Part shown: positions 59,937-64,000 of the stretch, piece after piece | How positions within the stretch are numbered: position 1 is the first letter of the stretch | How the letters are laid out: each line of letters begins with the position of its first letter | Assembly (NCBI GenBank): GCA_027605045.1 | Contig: JAQFWX010000019.1 | Location: forward strand, 372,001 to 436,000 | DNA: 64,000 bases | Direction of reading: 5' to 3' | Origin: Phallus indusiatus | Taxonomy: Eukaryota; Basidiomycota; Agaricomycetes; Phallales; Phallaceae | Translations under genes and position numbers: made by a program | Notes under the pieces: model-generated | Seen by the model: the letters and a program-made list of their open reading frames with translations, nothing else | Told to the model about the DNA's origin: nothing | Databases searched by the model: none

Positions 59937-61402
59937 TCAAACGTAAACGGAATGAGTTTATTCATCGAACTCAACAAATTGTTGGTAACGACGGGTAGTA
60001 GCATGCCAAAGGTGACTTCCACCTGCAAACAGCTGACACAAAATCAGAAAGTGAGATCATTACCAATACCCAAAGAACTCACCTGAAGAGCATAACAATA
60101 TCGAAAGAAATTTTCAGACGTAATTGCGCCTTGTTCGACTAGCTGATCAAACAAAAGTTTGGCCTAATCAAGTCAATATCAATTGATATATACATATATG
60201 TTCCATAGTATGGGTTTACTGTACCTTCCGCTCCTCATCGAGAATGAAATCTTTCAACAACGTCTTGGCGTGAACATCGGTTGTACCGTAAATCCTTTCT
60301 AGGATCGGTACATCATTGACCAGTGTTTCGGATGCTTCATTTAACTTTTCCGATTCATACGAGAAATAATCATTTGTCTAAACAAAAATCAATGGAGTGT
60401 TCGGATATAGCTATGATCCAATGGATTTACCAGAACAACAACGTTGCCAATACTAATCTCATATTTCCGTATAGTCTCGAGTTCGGCATCGGAAAGGATG
60501 ATATCTAGTAGCCAAGGAAGAATGATGCGACCGCAGCTGTTGACTATTTGTTCAATACCAAGTAACATGATAAAGGAAAATACGGGTCGTACGTCCAACC
60601 GCTATTATCGTGACGGAACGGGAGGTATTCCTCCTGATTTTTGTTACGTGACTCGTGGCAGAAGTATCATTTAGAGGTAGAAGGTTCCTTACCAGAGATG
60701 TGAAAGAGGGTGTCAAGCTTTCGTGTTTGAACCATTCAGCTAAATGAACTCGCAGTTTTTCACTTCGCTTAGGGTCATTCTGCATTGTGAAGGATGAGTA
60801 AAATAATTGAAAGAGGGAAATCAGACAATGCACCTGAGCGATTGACGTGAATATTTGCGCTAGAGCTTGCTTATGTTGACTCGTTACCGCGGCGAACAAC
60901 GAGGACGCGCTGAGAAGTCCATTACACAAAGTCTCTTAGAGTATATTATAGAAAGTTTACTCGGAAGATGCTGTAGCAGAAATTAAGGAAGACGCCTCTT
61001 CACAATCAGACGTCGATTGTAATGTTTTATGAGCTGTCGGTGAGTTAGGTAGATCGGATTATGACGAGCGACAGTGAAAAATCATTTACCATCATATACA
61101 AAAGCCGCTTCAAGGAATGTCATCCACAAGAATAGTCTCTCCATATCTGGAGATTCGCACCATGTAACAGAGTAAAGATCACTTCCTAGAGGCGTATCAT
61201 GTTGCGTCCTCCACTGTCGTTTTAGCCCTTCGTGAATGGGAGCGGTATCAACTAGGTTATTGAGCTTCTCAAGTATGTCCTTGTAGAATTTGCTTCTGCG
61301 CACAGGAAATGTTGAAAAAAAATTAGGAATGGCGGTTGTGTCAAATGGCTCTGAAAGTGGAGAGTTACAAAAGAGGCTGTAATAGCTATAGGTGGGTGTC
61401 AT
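59937..61402 (-). pseudogene. Class I terpene cyclase-like gene, probably broken
   Basis: Resembles the N-terminal cyclase domain of fungal chimeric terpene synthases, which convert polyprenyl diphosphates to cyclic terpenes. The first exon (from 61402, MTPTYSYYSLFCNSPLSEPF) includes FFSTFPVRRSKFYKDIL and CESPDMERLFLWMTFLEAAF, leading to a YD where the Asp-rich metal motif belongs. Its second Asp is not restored by the obvious splice. Further blocks are GLLSASSLFAAVTSQHKQ (about 60910), WFKHESLTPSFTSL, EEYLPFR (about 60630), a hydrophobic helix and the NSE-type metal motif NDYFSYESE (60348-60374). Two joins fail by eye: an in-frame TAA at 60957-60959 before the GLLSAS block, and a one-base offset just after EEYLPFR. 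The C-terminal aromatic/RY block expected in the family is not seen. An unusual splice pattern cannot be excluded. It ends 195 bases from the Helitron. Confidence 0.6.
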
Positions 61403-62250
61403 TGCTTTATCAGTTCTATGAGTTTTGAGGTCTCCTCACATTTAAATGTCGATTTGGATGAGTTACGGTCGCTGATCCGCTAGCCTACTAGTAGCAGCCG
61501 TAGCCTTCGCATAATAATGAATGATGTGAGCTGCCAGAACTGATCACGTCTGGTGAACGGAGTTGAGTACTAACCTTTTTTTTACTGGCTAGGGCTAAAG
61601 CACCCCAAATTCAATTCTGAACCGTGCCATAGAAGATACAGTTGAACATGTTTAATGCAGGTCAGCCCCGCTTTGTGCTGGTGATCGGCTCAGGTCACAT
61701 GCGTCACGAGATAATTGAAAGACCAGCACTGCTTCGCCTCTTAAGCGGGCTTCATCAACAAAACAATTCAATTCAAAACCAATAGCTCATTAAAAAAATA
61801 CGGCGTCATTTTTTGAGAGGTTAACGGTATGAATTGCGAGAAGATACATAGAGACTGTGAACATCAACGATGCCTTTGTTTTGCTCCATTTTGTCGACGG
61901 ATCATATTAGCACGAAGTCATCCATTTAAGTCTAGATCTTTAATGCTTGGTTTCGACTTACTAAAAGATTTTGGGTTTGTGTTCTGCTATACAGTTAATA
62001 TATTATAGCCAACGAGTTGCAAATATCACTCTACGAAGGAATTTTTCGTCAGCTTTCTTAGGGTTAAAGCGGCGATTCTACTGCGGCCGATCCGAGCACT
62101 ATCATCGAATTGGCAATGGCAACGCCGAATTTAAAGTTATGATCTTGACTACCACCGCCATTCAACAACCCTTGCTCATCACTCTGTAACTTTTATTTCC
62201 TAGACCCTCTTTTGAAAGCCTCAGTACTCTCAGTTTTCACTACGCCCCAT
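61403..62250. other. Intergenic region between divergent genes
   Basis: About 850 bases separate the terpene cyclase-like start from the next plus-strand gene. Only short chance frames occur (one of 72 codons at 61971-62189). No further feature is supported. Confidence 0.5.
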
Positions 62251-63005
62251 ATGCCTAAGCGAAACGTTTCTTACCTCGGTCAAAGCAGCTCGGAACTGAG
62301 CGACTCGCCGGAAAGTAATAACAAACTCAACTTGTTGCAATTCAAACTGAAAGTTATATCACCCGTCGTCTCGCAATGGAGAAATTACTGCATGATTGTA
62401 TGGTCCTCGAAACAAAAACTGATGTTGCAAATTGAATTGGAAGAGTGTTGGTCCACGGACGAGAACTACCTGCGATTCAAGCGCATTCCGTTTGACGAGT
62501 CGCTTGTTCCGGAGTTGACGCGACGTCAACAGGGTGTCACCCATTGGCCAGACGAGTCGATCATTATGCTGGGTATGTTCGCACATCTCTCGAATTGGCT
62601 ACGAAAGCTAAGTATAAACGTGCCTTGGTGCAGGTGTGAATGTCGTCAAGAGAGGTCCCCCGTTTACAGCGAGGAGCTGGCATCTCTTTTGGCCCGATCA
62701 TCAAAGCTTTGTGGAAGAGCTTGCAGACAAGATCACACGCAACCCTAAACCGAGAATGCAACCGCTTCCATTACTTGTTTATCGTGGAGAAGAGGCTTTG
62801 GAGAACTTTGACAAGAAGGGTCCTCCCATGGGTGCGCGCTATCTTTTTCTGGCCTCTCAAACTTTCTCATTTTTTTTCCGTAGCTTTTTCTTTCGAGACG
62901 GGTGATGATGCCATTGATGATGATTATACCGGCGGAAAAGGTATGCTTAGAGCATATCCCGGTGGCCCAAATCGCATTCCCAAACCGTCTCTTGCTCGTC
63001 GATAA
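62251..63005 (+). CDS. Unrecognised conserved-looking protein, three exons
   Basis: I do not recognise the family, but the splicing is clean. Exon 1 starts MPKRNVSYLGQSSSELSDSP and runs to SIIMLG. A GTATGT intron follows, then VNVVKRGPPFTARSWHLFWP, DHQSFVEELADKITRNPKPR and LLVYRGEEALENFDKKGPPM. A GTGCGC intron then leads to the last exon AFSFETGDDAIDDDYTGGKG, ending RIPKPSLARR at 63003-63005. Both introns keep phase, and the protein is about 200 residues. The aromatic-rich central part looks folded, whereas the C-terminus is acidic then basic and probably disordered. No membrane segment, signal peptide or catalytic motif is visible. It lies head-to-tail with the next gene, 249 bases upstream of it. 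Confidence 0.6.
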
Positions 63006-63254
63006 AAACTGGACTATTCATCGAACATTCATTACCTCTGGACATTTTTCTTTATTATGAGCTTCAGGTTTCCATATAGCTTACTATCCCTAATTCTCTT
63101 TCCTCTACTATACAACTAGTTCTCGGACTGTTTTTCATACTTACATTGTTCATACACGCAATACTTACCAAAAAAAGATGATGACAAACCTAGATTACGC
63201 AATCGCGCATCATGGCAAGGCGCCCGGTTCTGTGTTGGCATTCTTTCTGAAACC

Positions 63255-64000
63255 ATGGCCAGCGGCAGCAACATGAACCGAATTTCAATTAACGACGAAG
63301 AAGAAGATCCACAACAACAACAATCATCAATGTCTCATAAACCTCCTTCTCCTGAACCAATGCATAGGGAAAATTATGTAGCGGAAGCGTTGGCCGACGA
63401 CGACGACGATATCGCGAGTACGGATCCCCCTCCGCCGTATCCAAACAGTAGTCTCCGCGGAAGTCGGCGTTCCCGAGGGACTCTTAGGAGTTCAAGAAGA
63501 ACGAACTATCAAACTGCGACGATAACACAGCAAACGCCATCTGAAGTGGGACAAGCAGTTGAGACTAGCCCAGTGGTAGAGAGCAGTCCATTTGGCGATT
63601 CGGAAACCTCGCCTTTGTTGCCTACCAGTGCCAATAACAATAATCGACGGCGCGCAACTTCGCATTCTTCTACAACACATTCCATTGGTCATAGCGTCAT
63701 TACGTCGTCGAGGAACGTCATATCATTGTTCCAAACAGACCCCGATCCCGCTAGTGCTGATGCTGAAACTCACTCAAGCCAATACATTCCGTTTTTTATC
63801 CGGATTCAAAGATATTTCCGACCACTCGTTAAACGAGCGTATTATTCTGCCATTTTTCATCTTCTGTTTATCAACTTCCCGTTTGAGCTCTTCGCGTGGA
63901 TATATCTTTTCGTGGGTACTTTGGTGGGTGGTTGACTCGTTATATAACATGCTCTTTCTAAGTCCTGACTTCATACATCGTAGACGGGTACTACTTTACT
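63255..64000 (+). CDS. Membrane protein with long disordered N-terminus, C-terminus beyond window
   Basis: The start at 63255 (MASGSNMNRISINDEEEDPQ) is followed by about 180 disordered residues rich in Ser, Asn, Arg and acidic runs (ALADDDDDIASTDPPPPYPN, SETSPLLPTSANNNN). Near residue 180 order returns with FFIRIQRYFRPLVKRAYYSA and a hydrophobic helix, IFHLLFINFPFELFAWIYLF. An intron beginning GTGGGT at 63924 and ending at 63983 keeps the frame (VGTL then TGTT), and the gene continues out of the window. The helix pattern recalls fungal membrane proteins of the putative-sensor type with a conserved FRPL-KAYY segment; I am not sure of the family. The PPPPY motif could recruit a WW-domain ubiquitin ligase, an inference only. 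Confidence 0.65.

Overview
This is a nuclear genome window from a mushroom-forming basidiomycete (Agaricomycetes). The reasons are: genes cut by many 45-65 nt GT-AG introns; a C2-NACHT-WD40 protein and a DUF6533 membrane protein, both typical of agaric genomes; a two-finger C2H2 regulator of basidiomycete type; and an autonomous Helitron with a Rep-PIF1 helicase. There are no bacterial operon features. Exon borders were read by eye from splice signals, frame continuity and conserved motifs, so inner borders of long genes are approximate.

Layout. 1-3657 (-): C2/NACHT/WD40 STAND protein, C-terminus outside the window. 4092-5102 (-): unknown disordered protein. 6146-7832 (+): Rab GDP-dissociation inhibitor. 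9732-12552 (+): Zn2Cys6 transcription factor. 13854-15558 (+): DUF6533 membrane protein. 15915-19448 (+): very large proline/arginine-rich disordered protein. 19729-22512 (-): COG7. 22869-24313 (+): intradiol ring-cleavage dioxygenase. 24426-25556 (-): ribosome biogenesis factor NSA2, with 3-, 6- and 8-nt coding exons. 25735-26705 (+): YIP1. 26982-27762 (+): glyoxalase I. 27938-39265 (-): an 11.3-kb gene for the bridge-like lipid transfer protein CSF1. 39525-39626 (-): tRNA-Met with a 29-nt intron. A 6.1-kb stretch without a recognisable gene then leads into 45757-51026 (+), a C2H2 zinc-finger regulator whose long low-complexity tail is open in several frames. 54068-59742: a Helitron with readable ends and a single apparent frameshift. 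59937-61402 (-): a probably broken class I terpene cyclase-like gene. 62251-63005 (+): unknown small gene. 63255 to the window end (+): membrane protein, incomplete.

The genes do not form one pathway. Three serve membrane trafficking (Rab GDI, COG7, YIP1), and CSF1 serves lipid transfer at membrane contacts. NSA2/YIP1 and COG7/dioxygenase are divergent pairs with short shared promoters. Several other pairs converge tail to tail with 110-280 bases between them. The region from 39.6 kb to 61.4 kb differs from the compact left half: long intergenic DNA, a mobile element, a decaying gene and one very large regulator gene. I found no CRISPR, operon or clearly new multi-gene system. The most unusual signals are the Helitron start codon split by an intron, the tiny exons of NSA2, and the 2.4-kb region of the zinc-finger gene that is open in two frames.
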